From Notolepis coatsorum (taxonomy: Eukaryota; Chordata; Actinopteri; Aulopiformes; Paralepididae): a stretch of 64,000 nt of DNA. Positions 23,601-33,611 of the stretch are shown piece after piece. The translations under genes and the position numbers were made by a program. Within the stretch, counting starts at the first letter, position 1, and every line of letters begins with the position of its first letter. The notes beneath the pieces are model-generated. The model worked only from the letters and a program-made list of their open reading frames with translations. It was not told the origin of the DNA and did not search any database. Location of the stretch: the NCBI GenBank assembly GCA_963971535.1, contig OZ020593.1, forward strand, positions 17,487,919 to 17,551,918, written 5' to 3'.

Positions 23601-24250
23601 TAACGAATGAGAGCAGATTTAAAAATGCTTAAAAATGCCGTTTTAACATTGAAGTGGATGGGAGTAGAAAAAGCGACTAGGGGTGAACAAGTCACTAAAT
23701 CTGTAACGACTATTTCTAGAGTGTTTCATGTTATAAGCTTTTCACACAATGAACATATATGTAAAATTAAGATATTTACCCAATTTCATGAAATAATAAT
23801 AAACACAGACACCGCTGTGCTCACACACACACTCAAAATATTTCAAAAAAGTAGAAAAAGCGACTAGGGGTGCACAAGGGTTAAATGAGGAGTGTAGTAG
23901 CCTACCATAGCAACCTTGTCTAAACCCTCACTGGTGCAACACACGTTACGAATAACACCACTAGTCAAATGATGGGTGTAGTATAACAACCTTGTCTGAG
24001 CCCTCACTGGTGCACATACGCTACCAATAACACCACTAGTCCAACAGACAGCTGGAGGGAGCACTGGACGGTCTGGACCTACAGATTAACACCAGTCTTC
24101 TACTAAACAAACCATGGACATGTTCATCTTGTAGAGTTGTCCATATAAAGCAACTCTTAAGGCACTTTAGATAACAGCAGAGGTCTCCCATGTCCATACG
24201 GGAGCAGACCGAATCATGGCACCAATGTCTCAAAGGATCTCCAAGAAAAG
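23601..24250. repeat. two sets of direct repeats, no gene
   Basis: AGTAGAAAAAGCGACTAGGGG occurs at about 23661 and 23849. A unit of about 78 bp with CAACCTTGTCT...CCCTCACTGGTGCA...AACACCACTAGTC is tandemly duplicated at about 23889-24042 with moderate divergence. CAAGGGTTAA at 23875-23884 resembles an end of a TTAA-type element, but I found no partner end. Confidence 0.6.
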
Positions 24251-24511
24251 ACAATGAAATATATTTAAATTCCCCTACATCTCCTTCTCTTTTTACAACA
24301 CATACAACCTTCTCTTGGCCATTTCCTGGTTGTTAGACAAGGTAGGTAATTTAAATACTTCACTTACAAACACAATACTGTTCCCACAGCATACTATTGA
24401 CGTAATTAAGAGATTTGCTGAAGAAAATACTTCTTAAATGCGTAGGTTTATAAAATAGGCGGAGATAAAGCTCGTCCGTGGTTTGACTGCCCCATGGTGG
24501 CGCAGGGTTTA

Positions 24512-24650
24512 TTGAGTAGGACACCATCAACAAGACATTCTGATAGCAGGGTTGTTTGAGTAGGACACCATGGCTCAACAAGACCTTCTGATAGCAGGGT
24601 TGATTGAGTAGGACACCATGGCTCAACAAGACCTTCTGATAGCAGTAGAA
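24512..24650. repeat. tandem repeat, about 49 bp x 3
   Basis: Three copies of a unit reading TTGAGTAGGACACCAT(GGCT)CAACAAGACCTTCTGATAGCAGGG; the first copy has small indels. It begins where the L1 ORF1 homology stops. Confidence 0.75.
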
Positions 24651-25064
24651 CCAAGCTCTTCATCCGTTCTTTGTTTTCTAGTATGTCCACTTTTATTTCC
24701 AACGCTTGTATTTTCTTATTTGCACTGTCTGCTGTCTTCTTGTTGGTTGTCAGAGTGTCTTCAGCTGTTGAGACCCGGGTTTCTACTTCATCCAGGCGTA
24801 GCTTCTGTGTCTCCAGTGCTTTGTTGGTTTTTTTTAGCGTGACTTTGATTGCCGATACTTCGGTGGTCATATCTCCAAGCGTGTGTCGATGCCATCCAGT
24901 CTTTCTACTACCACAATATGTTGGTGTTTTAATTCTGACATAATTGCCTGTAATGTAGGTTCAGGTTCATCCGTTTCGGTTTCTTGTGTTTGGTCCTCGC
25001 CGAATTGTTTGCCTTTGCGTGTCGTTCGTCCAGTGCCACCACGACCACCACGATCTAATGACAT
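24651..25064 (-). pseudogene. L1-type LINE ORF1 fragment (coiled coil)
   Basis: Met at 25064, then a basic Gly/Arg-rich start (SLDRGGRGGTGRTTRKGKQ), an acidic linker, and a coiled-coil heptad region (LDGIDTRLE, then in a second frame SAIKVTLKKTNKALETQKL and TADSANKKIQALEIKVDILE). This resembles the ORF1 protein of fish L1-clade LINEs, which trimerises and binds RNA. A frame change near 24870 splits it. The RNA-binding part is absent: similarity ends at the tandem repeat at about 24650. Confidence 0.6.
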
Positions 25065-25112
25065 CTTGTTGTCTGCACTTTTGACTCCAAGTTGGGATAA
25101 AGGAGTAGTTAA

Positions 25113-26149
25113 GGCGAGACACTGCAGGTGAATAGGCAAATATACTTTTTTTTGTTGATTTTGAGATTTTGTTATATTTTGCTTCCTAAACATGTCTTCT
25201 ATGAAACTAATGATGACAATAAAACATCAATAACACACATTTAGTTGTTTATTTTACTTCATTTTGCCTTATTGCATCCATAAATGTGCACATATTTAAT
25301 GGGGAAGTGCCTCATTTGCATATATAAACATACATTTCAGAAAACTTGCAATATATTTTTTCTTAGTTTATATGTACATAACAAACTGGGAAAGTTTCAT
25401 AGTGATATCTATTTAAATATTTTTTGCCTATTAGGGGGTACTACACTGTACTACAATGTTCAATAACATCATTATTATTATTATTCAGTTATCAGGCATG
25501 TGTTTAGGTTGTCTATTACTAATGGTTTGATTAGATATTGTGTTTGTAAATATCTGTTTAAAAAAAAAAAAATGGCATTTTACAATACAGAACTTTGAAG
25601 GCGTTTTCCCAAAAATGAGTTTTAAGAGTTTTTCCTCATACTCTGAGCCAGAAATCTCCACTTCAGTAGCACTCACATACACCAAAACATCCAGTTCTAT
25701 TCATATCTATGTTCTGAAGGTATTTACAGAAGGGTTTGTTGATATCGCATTCATACCCAGATTTATTTCACATTTTATTCCTAAAAACATGGCGAAATAT
25801 GGAATTTTACCATAAAAATGGACTGAATGGAGTATTTTCTCATTTATGGAGTGATAAAAAGAGATATCCAAAATCCCCTCTGTAATAACCTTTGGCTCTA
25901 ATATGTCAACCAAATGAAACTATAATTTTGAAAATGGCTTTATCCAATGTTCAGATTTCTGTCCTGGAATTATATGCAAATTAGTGCATATTTAAGTAGA
26001 TAATGCCTCATTTGCATATTTAAACATACAATTTCAGAAAACTTGTAATACAAAAAAGTCTTGTCTTAATATAAGTAATCAACTGGGGAATTTTCATTGT
26101 GATATCTATTAGTTAATTTTTTTACCCTATTCACCTGTAGTGTCTCCCC
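25113..26149. mobile_element. TTAA-flanked element with about 24-bp terminal inverted repeats
   Basis: Starts GGCGAGACACTGCAGGTGAA and ends with the near-perfect inverse TTCACCTGTAGTGTCTCCCC. It is flanked by TTAA at 25109-25112 and 26150-26153. A block of about 150 bp containing CCTCATTTGCATAT and GGAAAACTTGCAATA-like sequence is repeated at about 25270-25430 and 25975-26125. No transposase. TTAA targets are used by piggyBac and Kolobok; the GG start does not match the other TTAA elements here. Confidence 0.82.
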
Positions 26150-26153
26150 TTAA

Positions 26154-26559
26154 CGTCGGCCACAGACTTATAAACCAGGCTCCAGCAGATGATAAGTCAT
26201 AACGTCTAGGACCACGTACAGTTGACATTTTTTATCTGGCGTCAATCGGTATCAAACTACATTTGATGATCTAATATATGTATTTATGGCTATAACTCAC
26301 GTTCTATGGAATGCTGCAGAAAACGATAAAAACATATTTATACTTTAGACCGTATTTTAGTATGAATGTGTGAATGAAAAAGTAGAACGTTGCTACATCC
26401 TAAACGATAGATACTTGATGTTGAATGGGCCATAGTAATGTCAATTTAGCAATACAATTAAAAAAGTTATAGCCCTGCAAAGAAGGGGAACATCTCCATA
26501 GACTTACAGTACTGGCAGAGAAGGGATTAAGATGAGAATAATCTCCGGCAGATAAAGGG
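26154..26559. mobile_element. partial TTAA MITE, same family as 37672-38618
   Basis: The interior matches 38195-38618 closely (GCAGAAAACGATAAAAACATA, TATACTTTAGACCGTATTTT, AGTTATAGCCCTGCAAAGAA). The right end GATAAAGGG abuts TTAA at 26560-26563. The left half is missing; the sequence begins at the TTAA that also ends the preceding element. Confidence 0.8.
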
Positions 26560-26569
26560 TTAATTTACA

Positions 26570-27379
26570 TTTCTGACAAGACTTATCACAATAACTCATG
26601 TTTAGTCTATTGTGATCTTTTACCTGAATCAAATGAAATACTATAATCTGGTTGGTGGTGTCATCCATGAAGGAATACGTGGTGTATTTGCAGGAATGGC
26701 CTGGGCTATCACTTCTCCCATCTCCGCAGACCTGCACCCCCTCACCATCCTGAGTCTGGCAGATGAGCCTCGCCAGTACAGAATTCTCCTGCTCCTTGTA
26801 TGCTTTTCCAATGACTGGAATCAGGTAGCTGGACTGTATATTGTAGTACGTTGATTTCTGAGGCAGCTGAAGCTTCAAAAGCCCTGCCCAATCAGCAATG
26901 TCAGTGTAAATTGTGAAAAGTGTTGCTGCTGCAGCTAGAAGGTTATTTTCAGCCATTCCACATACAGTTGGACATGACTCCCAATCTCCAGTGTGTCCAT
27001 CGTTGCATTTCCATGTCACTTTGATTCTGCTGCCAGATGTTGATATGTCTTGGTTCAGGTCACACAATTCATCTCCACAAATATTACACCTTTGGAAGAG
27101 TTCCATGAGATTGGACTCATTCACAATCCACTTCTTGTTATTTCTTCCTCCTATTAGTCCAGGGATGCTTGATGTGCTTCCTGAACTAGATGTCTTGCCT
27201 GAGGTTGAGGAGCTTGTCAAGGGGACACAACTGGAATCTGCAGGATCAGCAGCAGCCTCTGAAGTCATGCTGATGTCCAAGGCAGCTGATGACGATGCAC
27301 TGATGTCCATTTCAGTAGATTCCATTTGGTTTCCTGTTACGGACAAACCAACATGAAAATGTTTAGCTTCTCTACTCAC
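26570..27379 (-). pseudogene. unclassified transposon-type protein, large exon
   Basis: An open stretch on the minus strand encodes a Ser/Ala-rich N-terminus, then KWIVNESNLMELFQRCNICG, a Cys/His-patterned block (CNICGDELCDL... WKCNDGHTGDWESCPTVCG), NNLLAAAATLFT and VCGDGRSDSPGHSCKYTTYS. I recognise it as a family that recurs in fish genomes as repeats and may belong to a DDE transposon such as Kolobok; I am not certain. The C-terminus runs into the TTAA MITE at 26559, so this copy is truncated. A possible splice acceptor lies near 27338. Exon-like blocks upstream are listed separately. Confidence 0.5.
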
Positions 27380-27470
27380 CTTTTACATGAGTGTTTCAGC
27401 ACTGACTAAATTACTCAAATGTAATGTATTGACTTTTATTAGGGATCCTAGATAGATAACATATACTCAC

Positions 27471-27739
27471 ATGGAAGTTTAGCCTTGTTTTTGTCCTGCA
27501 CGTAGTCATTGTGGAAGAAGATGCCATGTCCTACAAATAAAATAACTTTCATTACATTTATTACAATGAAAAGTAATACAAATTCATAGTATGAGATATG
27601 ACTAATTAGCCTACCGGTTGTTGTGTCCAGTCAGCTGTGGGAGTTTGAACTCTGCAGGGTGTTCTGAACGGATTTTCTTGGGTGTTGATTGTGGTAAACT
27701 AGCAAACAGGTTGGTAGGATCCACCACTTCTGGGTCACC
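27471..27739 (-). other. two exon-like blocks upstream of the unclassified gene
   Basis: 27615-27739 and 27471-27530 are each bounded by AG and GT. They read DPEVVDPTNLFASLPQS and, in one frame, GHGIFFHNDYVQDKNKAKLP. Their phases do not join cleanly to each other or to 26570-27379, so the gene is either broken or my boundaries are wrong. Confidence 0.35.
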
Positions 27740-28389
27740 CTAATGATGAATGACGGAACATGGATAAAACACACATGAAGGCAATATATTTGGAATGCAA
27801 TTCATATGTGTGTGTATAACTTGCATTGTCCAATTGTAGAATCATAATACTGTTCATAAATCATTGATGTGTTTTCCTAATATACTGCAGATTACACTAG
27901 ACGGTCTAAAGCAAGTAGGCCACATTATAAAAATAGAGGGTTGAACGTCATGGATAGACACATGTAAATAACCACTAATGAAATGTATTCCCGTTTTTTC
28001 CCCTTCTTTTATAAGAATATATAACAATTTTGTAGGTTTCAGTACATTTCTCCCGATACTCTGCTAGCTCTGTGTAGCTGTAAAGACATTGATTGTCAAT
28101 TCGTTTGAAACAGATCAGACTGTGGACACACACCACAACAGCTGTAAGTACAATTATGTTGACATTGTTTTCCTCTTATCGCTCCTTCCTAGCAGCAGCA
28201 CGGCGATCGAAAGGAGCCTTGAAGTTGTACAATCACAGCTTTATTGTAAACAATTCCAAATGTTTTACATCCATAGTACTTTACCATCTCCATGGTCAAC
28301 TAACTGCGAGCATCTGCAGCGACGTGATTATCTTCACAGTAATATTACATTTCTCCCAATACTCTGCTAGCTCTGTGTAGGCTAACGCG
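27740..28389. other. no gene; direct repeat pair
   Basis: The 35-bp stretch TACATTTCTCCCGATACTCT...GTGTAG at about 28044-28078 recurs with one difference at 28347-28381. Nothing else was recognised. Confidence 0.6.
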
Positions 28390-28867
28390 ATTGGGCGCTG
28401 AGAGGCCAATCAGGGCGCCCAAACCGAACGCGGAAGGACAACTGCCTTGGGTAAAGTATGCACGCGGCCCTGACGCATATTGGCGTTTCTTTCCTATACA
28501 CGCTATATTAAAAAATTCAAATGTATATGATCGGTATACATTATGCTTCATCATGCGTGAAGGAAAGGGGGGGGGGGGTCGTTTATAATTCTTTGATCGT
28601 CAGTAACGGCTTTATTTAGTATGGGTTGATATGTTGAGCAGATGGTTTGCAGTGAAATTAATAAACAATCAGGCTGAAAATAACGTTATATTCCTCTTAC
28701 CGTTCGCCGATGAGACTGGAGGAAAAAGATCCCAATTATTTGACGTCGATCTCCTACATCCAGTTCCGAAAAAATTTAATATTGATCCCAAAAACGATTT
28801 ACGCCGTTGTTGGCGTTCAACGCATGGCGGGCAATAACGACTTACGCCGTTTTTGGCGACCAATGTG
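28390..28867 (-). mobile_element. TTAA MITE (CACTTTAATCGCC family), shortened, inverted
   Basis: In minus orientation it starts at TTAA (28868-28871) with CACATTGGTCGCCAAAAACG and CCCGCCATGCG. Later it has the family's TTATAAACGACC block beside a G-run (28567-28578). The far end is not clear. The insertion splits a Myb/SANT-like frame that continues at 28872. Confidence 0.65.
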
Positions 28868-28871
28868 TTAA

Positions 28872-29007
28872 CGGGCTTGTTGCCTGTTTGGGTGTCCTTT
28901 GTTGCCCTGGCCCTAAGATACTTCCATCTAAATGACACTTGCTCTGTGGTCCTCTTCTGGCCAGACCACATGGCATTAACATTCTGCGTGATTTCAACCC
29001 AAATATA
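28872..29007 (-). pseudogene. Myb/SANT-like DNA-binding fragment
   Basis: The minus strand reads WVEITQNVNAMWSGQKRTTE, then VSFRWKYLRARATKDTQTG. This is the pattern of the Myb/SANT-like domain found in NAIF1-type and Harbinger accessory proteins. The N-terminus lies against the kinesin-like exon, and the C-terminus is cut by the TTAA MITE at 28871. A degraded fragment, presumably from a transposon lying in an intron. Confidence 0.5.
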
Positions 29008-29034
29008 ATTTTTATTTTTGTTGGTAATGCTTAC

Positions 29035-29130
29035 CGTTCCCTGAACATTGGAAATAACGCAGTGTTGATCGGCAATGAGGGCTCCAGCCAGCTGGATGTC
29101 ATGGGCTGACTCAGACTTGTGTTTGTCCAC
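29035..29130 (-). CDS. FHA-domain exon of a kinesin-3 (KIF28-like) gene
   Basis: The minus strand reads DKHKSESAHDIQLAGALIAD, then QHCVISNVQGT, and a consensus donor GTAAGC follows at 29034. The pattern (DIxLxGxxIxxxHC) is the start of the forkhead-associated domain that follows the motor in kinesin-3 proteins. The preceding exon of the same gene is at 33612-34056; about 4.5 kb of repeats separate them. The exon itself has no stop. The 5' boundary abuts a LINE tail starting about 29137. Whether the gene is alive is doubtful, given the broken upstream exon. Confidence 0.65.
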
Positions 29131-29136
29131 TCTGGT

Positions 29137-29425
29137 CTGATTGATTGATTTTATTTATGGGTCCAAAGACACAACAAATCCAAGGGATCAAGTTCCTTTT
29201 ATTGCCACACGGCCAGGCCGGTGGAATTCAAGCACAGTGCAGGTGGTAGCTGCGACAATACACCACATAAAACATAAAAGACACATGGAACAGTACAGAA
29301 AACACCACCTAGAACATATACATGACGGAACAGTACAGTACAGAAAACTATAGACGTCAGTTCAATGTAACATAAACCAGAGAAACATAACAGCAGGGGG
29401 TAAATTTAGGAGGAGTTGGAGTTTT
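29137..29425 (-). mobile_element. LINE 3' end fragment with (GATT)n tail
   Basis: Begins GATTGATTGATTTTATTTAT and contains GTGGAATTCAAGCACAGTGC and GGAGGAGTTGGAG. The tail and the GGAGGAGTTGGAGTT motif also occur at the 3' end of the LINE at 30907-31945, so it is a 5'-truncated relative on the minus strand. Confidence 0.6.
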
Positions 29426-30150
29426 TTTTTCTTTTTTTTGAAACTTTATACAAACAGGCATGCCTTATCAATGCAACTCTTCAAATCAAATGCAAATCAA
29501 ATCTAGTACAATGCAGTACATTTTTTCATCCACATCATTCTTCAATAATAATGAAAGGGGTGCTTAGTAAGACAGTGGTTCTCCACGTGGGGTTGGGGGT
29601 TCCAGGGACTAATCCAGCAAAATGGGGAATGTTAATGAATTCATTAATTAAATGTTAATACAGTGAGAGAGTGTATAAGGATGACTATAGTCTTGCTCTC
29701 TCCTCTGTATGTATCTTTTGTTTTCAAGGCACTTTACTTCCATCATTGTTCTATGTCACATGGATTTGAGTCGCTCCATTATATAAAGTTAATTAACACT
29801 TGAAATAATATTGGCATGGAGGCACAAATGTTTCAACCTCAATCCGACACTTTTATGATAGTGGGATAATGATTGTGTCTTTATTAGTTTTGATATGACA
29901 TTTATACTTTTGTTCAGACTTTTTAGCTTTGATAAGTCTTTTGAATAAATTAAATGTATAACATCAAATTTGGTGAGGGGCTATTGTTTTGTATTTTATT
30001 TAAAAAACATTTTAACACGTACATTAGTTTCAAATAAAATGTACACTTAGATATGTCAACCTCAAATACACTACAAAAAGAGTCAACTGTAGATTTTCTG
30101 TACATACACAGAACTTTGTGCATACACAGAACTTTAGAGTTGTTTTAAGA
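29426..30150. other. no gene recognised
   Basis: AT-rich sequence with no credible frame or element ends. CATACACAGAACTTTG/A is duplicated near 30103-30136. It may include the 3' untranslated part of the PUF60-like pseudogene. Confidence 0.5.
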
Positions 30151-30152
30151 GT

Positions 30153-30905
30153 TTAATGGGAGTAGTCATGCCCTAAGTATAGGTGAGGGCTGTACATCTC
30201 CGCCACCACCTGGCGACCTCCGAACCAGGTGTGATTGAGGCCCTGGACGGCCCTGGCCATCTCCAAGCCTGTGGAGAACACCACGAATATCTTCACGATG
30301 GCGTCCTCACCCTGGTGGATGAAGACCTGGTGGACAGTGCCGAATCCGCGACACGCTGCTGTCACCTCGCCCTCCAGGTTGTCGTCGATGTCGTCGGGGG
30401 CCCAGCATTCGTAGGACCATCACCGCCATTTCCCACAGCAACGCATTCCTGACCATGTGATCAGTGGTGCATGGGAATAGCGAGTGCCACAAGCTTCCTG
30501 GTACCACGCCTGGTACCTGGTGACCAAGTAGCTGGGGCGCGGCTGACGCCCCCAGGACCGGCGGCTCGGCCACAGCCTCCATGTGCTGCCCCGTCCCGTC
30601 CTGCAGAACCTCCCCCTCCTCCTGCTGGCGGTTGAGGTCACGGGCCATGTTTTCGGCCATGATTTGCCTAGATATGCCCGGGGTCACTCCTGTGATGACC
30701 CCTGGTGCCTGGACAGCCATGACGACCTGAGGTATATCAATCTGCTGACCAGCTAGCTGGGGCGCGGCTGACGCCCCCAGGACCGCCGGCCCGACCACAG
30801 CCTCCATCTGCTGCCCCGTCTCGTCCTGCAGACCCTCCCCCTCCTCCTGCTGCTGCAGCTGGTTGATGTTTTCGGCCATGATTTGCTTAGATAGGACCGG
30901 GGTCT
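30153..30905 (-). pseudogene. PUF60-like intronless pseudogene (C-terminal half)
   Basis: The minus strand resembles the C-terminal half of PUF60 (poly-U-binding splicing factor). It has VVMAVQAPGVITGVTP, then a degraded HMVRNALL and VMVLRM, a GDDIDDNLEGEV-like stretch in a shifted frame, and the final RNA-recognition motif (ACRGFGTVHQVFIHQGEDAI, then VKIFVVFSTGLEMARAVQGL and WFGGRQVVAEMY). No introns are seen across regions that should span several exons, suggesting a processed copy. The middle is duplicated: about 30531-30690 and 30755-30905 share a roughly 145-bp unit. The frame changes near 30360. The N-terminal RRMs are absent; a LINE tail abuts at 30907. Confidence 0.7.
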
Positions 30906-30906
30906 T

Positions 30907-31945
30907 GATTGATTGATTGAATTGGGTCACTCGTTCCACACACATTAAGTTGGACCTCTCTCTGTCATTCCCGCAGAGACTCTAGGAGGAGTTGGAGTTG
31001 AGCAGTTGTATGGCCTTGGGGAAGAAACTATTATTGAACCTTACAGTACGACTACCTAGTGACCTAAACCTCCTACCAGAGGGGAGGTGTTGGAAGAGGT
31101 GATGAGCTGGGTGCAGGGGGTCACTAATGATTTTGTTTGCGCGTGTGTAGTGTGTGTTTGGGTGTGTTGCCGTACCATACAGTGATGGATAATGATATAA
31201 TGTTTTGTATTATGGCTGTGTAGAATTGTACCATTAAGTTCTTCCTGACCTTGTATTTCTTGAGTTGTCTTGAGATGAAATAGTCTTTGATTGGCTGTTT
31301 TGAGTAGATGAGTGGTGTGATGGTCCCAGTTTAGTTTATTGCTGATGTATGTTCCTAGGTATTTGAATGTGTCTGTGGCTGAAATGGGTTGATTGTTGAT
31401 GAGCATGGGTGTTTTAGTGGGTGTGGTTTTCCTAAAGTCAATGATAAGTTCAACAGTCTTGCTTTCATTTAATATGAGGTTGTGTTCTCTGCACCACGTT
31501 AGTGTCCGCTCCACCTCCAACGGTAGTCATCCTCCTTGATGGTAGTGTCATCCGCGTATTTTAGCGTCTTGACTGAGGGGGATGCTGATCGAAGGTTGTT
31601 GGTATAGAGGGAAAAAAGCCACGGGGAAAGAACACACCCCTGTGGTACCCCGATGTTGGTGGTAAGAGGGAGAGAGGTGTGGTTATTGTAGCAGACTACT
31701 TGTTTGCGGCCCTTCAGTGTGTCCAGCAGCCAGAAACAGAGGGAGGAGGCAATGTTCATGTTGGCCAGAGTTTGAAACAGTATGAGGGGGTCGATGGTGT
31801 TGAAGGCACTGCTGAAGTCAATGAAAAGTATCCGTGCATAGCTGTTTTTGGTCTCCAGATGCTGGAGGGTGTAGTGCAGTGCCAGGTTGACTGCATCGTC
31901 GGTAGACCGGTTTGAGCGATAGGCAAATTGTTGGATTGGATGACA
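30907..31945 (-). mobile_element. 5'-truncated LINE (reverse transcriptase and 3' end)
   Basis: The minus strand encodes the C-terminal half of a non-LTR reverse transcriptase: [47 protein letters not shown] and LKYADDTTI (catalytic YADD). After a frame change near 31515 it continues with WCREHNLILNESKTVELIID and FKYLGTYISNKLNWDHHT. The 3' end has a (GATT)n tail at 30907-30920. This belongs to the jockey/CR1/L2/Rex group of APE-type LINEs; I do not assign the exact family. Confidence 0.85.
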
Positions 31946-32082
31946 TGCAAAAGTGACAACACTTTTTTTTGACCAAAGGACATATACAAATAACATATAA
32001 AACACATAAAGCAAAAGTCCAATACAACAAATCCATATTTTACATATCTAGTCAATAACATACATAACATACAACATAACAC

Positions 32083-32496
32083 CCTCAAGACCCCTACGCT
32101 CTGCATCTTCTGGCCGCCTCAGACCTACTCCTATCCAAGCTCCGGGAGGGTCATCAAAGAGAAGTCGCCTATTCTCAGTCCTTGCCCCACAATGGTGGAA
32201 TGAACTACCCACCCCAGTTAGGACAGCCGAAACACGTCCAATCTTTCGCCGTCGACTAAAGACGCACTTCTTCAACCATTATCTGAAAAAAAATAAAAAT
32301 AAATCTAACCCTAACTAACCATACTGTCATGCACTTGTCCTAATAAACTAACCTACACTGTAGCACTCAACACTTTGATGAACATTGTTACTCAGCTGAT
32401 AGAGTTGTGCTCTTCCTGATGGCTTGTCGTACAGAACTTGTAAGTCGCTTTGGATAAAAGCGTCAGCTAAATGACTAAATGTAAATGTAAATGTAA
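32083..32496 (+). mobile_element. L2-type LINE 3' end with typical fish tail
   Basis: The plus strand reads a LINE C-terminus (LAPQWWNELPTPVRTAETRP, then RRRLKTHFFNHYL). An untranslated end closes with GTCGCTTTGGATAAAAGCGT, CAGCTAAATGACTAAATG and TAAATG repeats, the 3' tail shared by fish L2 LINEs and their SINEs. It is 5'-truncated against the opposite-strand LINE region. Confidence 0.8.
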
Positions 32497-32527
32497 CATC
32501 CTGACCAAATACCATAAAATAGTGCAT

Positions 32528-32956
32528 CACGTGTCCCCTCCGGTACACGAGGAGGCAGCTGTCGCATCTTTTCACCTGAACAGCGCGATCTCTCAGTGGC
32601 GAGGAGTACCGCGTGGGAGGCTCATGCTGCCCCCGATACTTCCTGATTCTGCTGTACAGGTGCACCAACCGACCTGTAGGAGTCGCTGTCCACAACGTCC
32701 AATCCCCACCCACCGGCTTTCCCACCCTCTAACAATAGACCTATCTCAAACCCTGCCCTCTTTTCTTGATCCTCCAATCACAACTGCCGCTTACCGGTAA
32801 GCGACAGTTGTGATTGGAGGATCAAGAAAAGAGGGCAGGGTTTGAGATAGGTACGACGGCCGGCCAAGTCGGTAGCAACGCCGAGAGCTGGGCTCGATAT
32901 TAGCATATCCTGCGTTAGTGGCGAGCACCTTGCCCACTGCGCCACTCAGCCGCCCA
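32528..32956 (-). mobile_element. tRNA-derived SINE, tail-truncated, with an internal palindrome
   Basis: Minus orientation. The head is at the high-coordinate end (GGGCGGCTGAGTGGCGCAGT) and the CCTACAGGTCGG core at about 32665-32680. Flanked by AAAATAGTGCAT (32516-32527) and AAAATAGCGCAT (32957-32968), a 12-bp duplication with one difference. The tail with GGGAGAAAA is missing. Between head and core the normal sequence is replaced or interrupted by the palindrome at 32739-32852. Confidence 0.8.
32739..32852. repeat. 114-bp near-perfect palindrome
   Basis: Two 57-bp arms meet at 32795/32796 (centre TTACCGGTAA), with one mismatched pair (32787/32804) by my base-by-base check. The outer ends are ACCTATCTC and GAGATAGGT. 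No spacer. This could be an all-TIR (foldback) MITE inserted in the SINE; a TA lies beside each end. Confidence 0.9.
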
Positions 32957-33049
32957 AAAATAGCGCATTTCTTATACCATCATTAAAACAACAATCCAAG
33001 TATGACCTGATAGCAATCCGCCACTACCCCAGAGATATGAGTGAACCTG

Positions 33050-33600
33050 ACCTTTAAATATTCCTCTAGATCCTGACAGTTTTATCCTGAGTGGAAGGCT
33101 GTTCCACATTGAGATCTCGGTGTAGAAAAATGAGCTCTGAGCCATAGACTTGACCCGCGCACCTTACAAGAGCAAACACTGGCCCTGGTATTGTGTCCAT
33201 GCTGCATATGGACAATATTGATCTGATACTTCAGATCGCTTGGGGCTGTACCATTTACTATGTTGAACATGTGGTTCAGTTTCATCTGTTCAACCCTGAG
33301 GTGCACTGGTAGCAGTCCCACCTTTATGAATTAGGCACTTCCTACATGCGTTCTGGGAGGCACACCGAGCATGTACCGAATAGTGTTGGTTTACATCACC
33401 TGAAGTTTAATTTAGTCGACAGACCACTGTACCATGCTCGTGTAGTCAAAATGACACTGAAGCAAGGATAAAAAGCCTGATATTCCGATACAGGAACTTG
33501 AGTTTGCCTGCACACTTGGATATAATGTTGGCAGCACTAGTCTCACACGAGAGAGACTTCTCTAGTGTAAGTCCTAGGTACTTGACACTAGTTTTCCCTG
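33050..33600 (-). mobile_element. LINE C-terminal fragment
   Basis: The minus strand has TSVKYLGLTLEKSLSCE, IISKCAGKLKFLYRN and, after stops and frame changes, GLLPVHLRVEQMKLNHMFNI and VNGTAPSDLK, ending in HFSTPRSQCGTAFH. This is the post-reverse-transcriptase region of an APE-type LINE. It is joined directly to the kinesin-like exon at about 33600, so it inserted there or the sequence rearranged. Confidence 0.7.
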
Positions 33601-33611
33601 TGACTGTCCCT

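Noticed and set aside
23875..23884. CAAGGGTTAA as the right end of the piggyBac element
   Set aside because: No matching inverse end was found on the other side of the gene by eye, so the boundary is not supported.
26504..26569. C-terminal residues of the unclassified protein (LTLYLPEIILILIP)
   Set aside because: They are translated from the TTAA MITE end, not from the gene.
28669..29130. One 153-codon minus-strand protein spanning the FHA and Myb-like parts
   Set aside because: A consensus splice donor follows the FHA part, the Myb-like part matches a transposon accessory domain, and the last part is MITE sequence; the open frame is a chance fusion.
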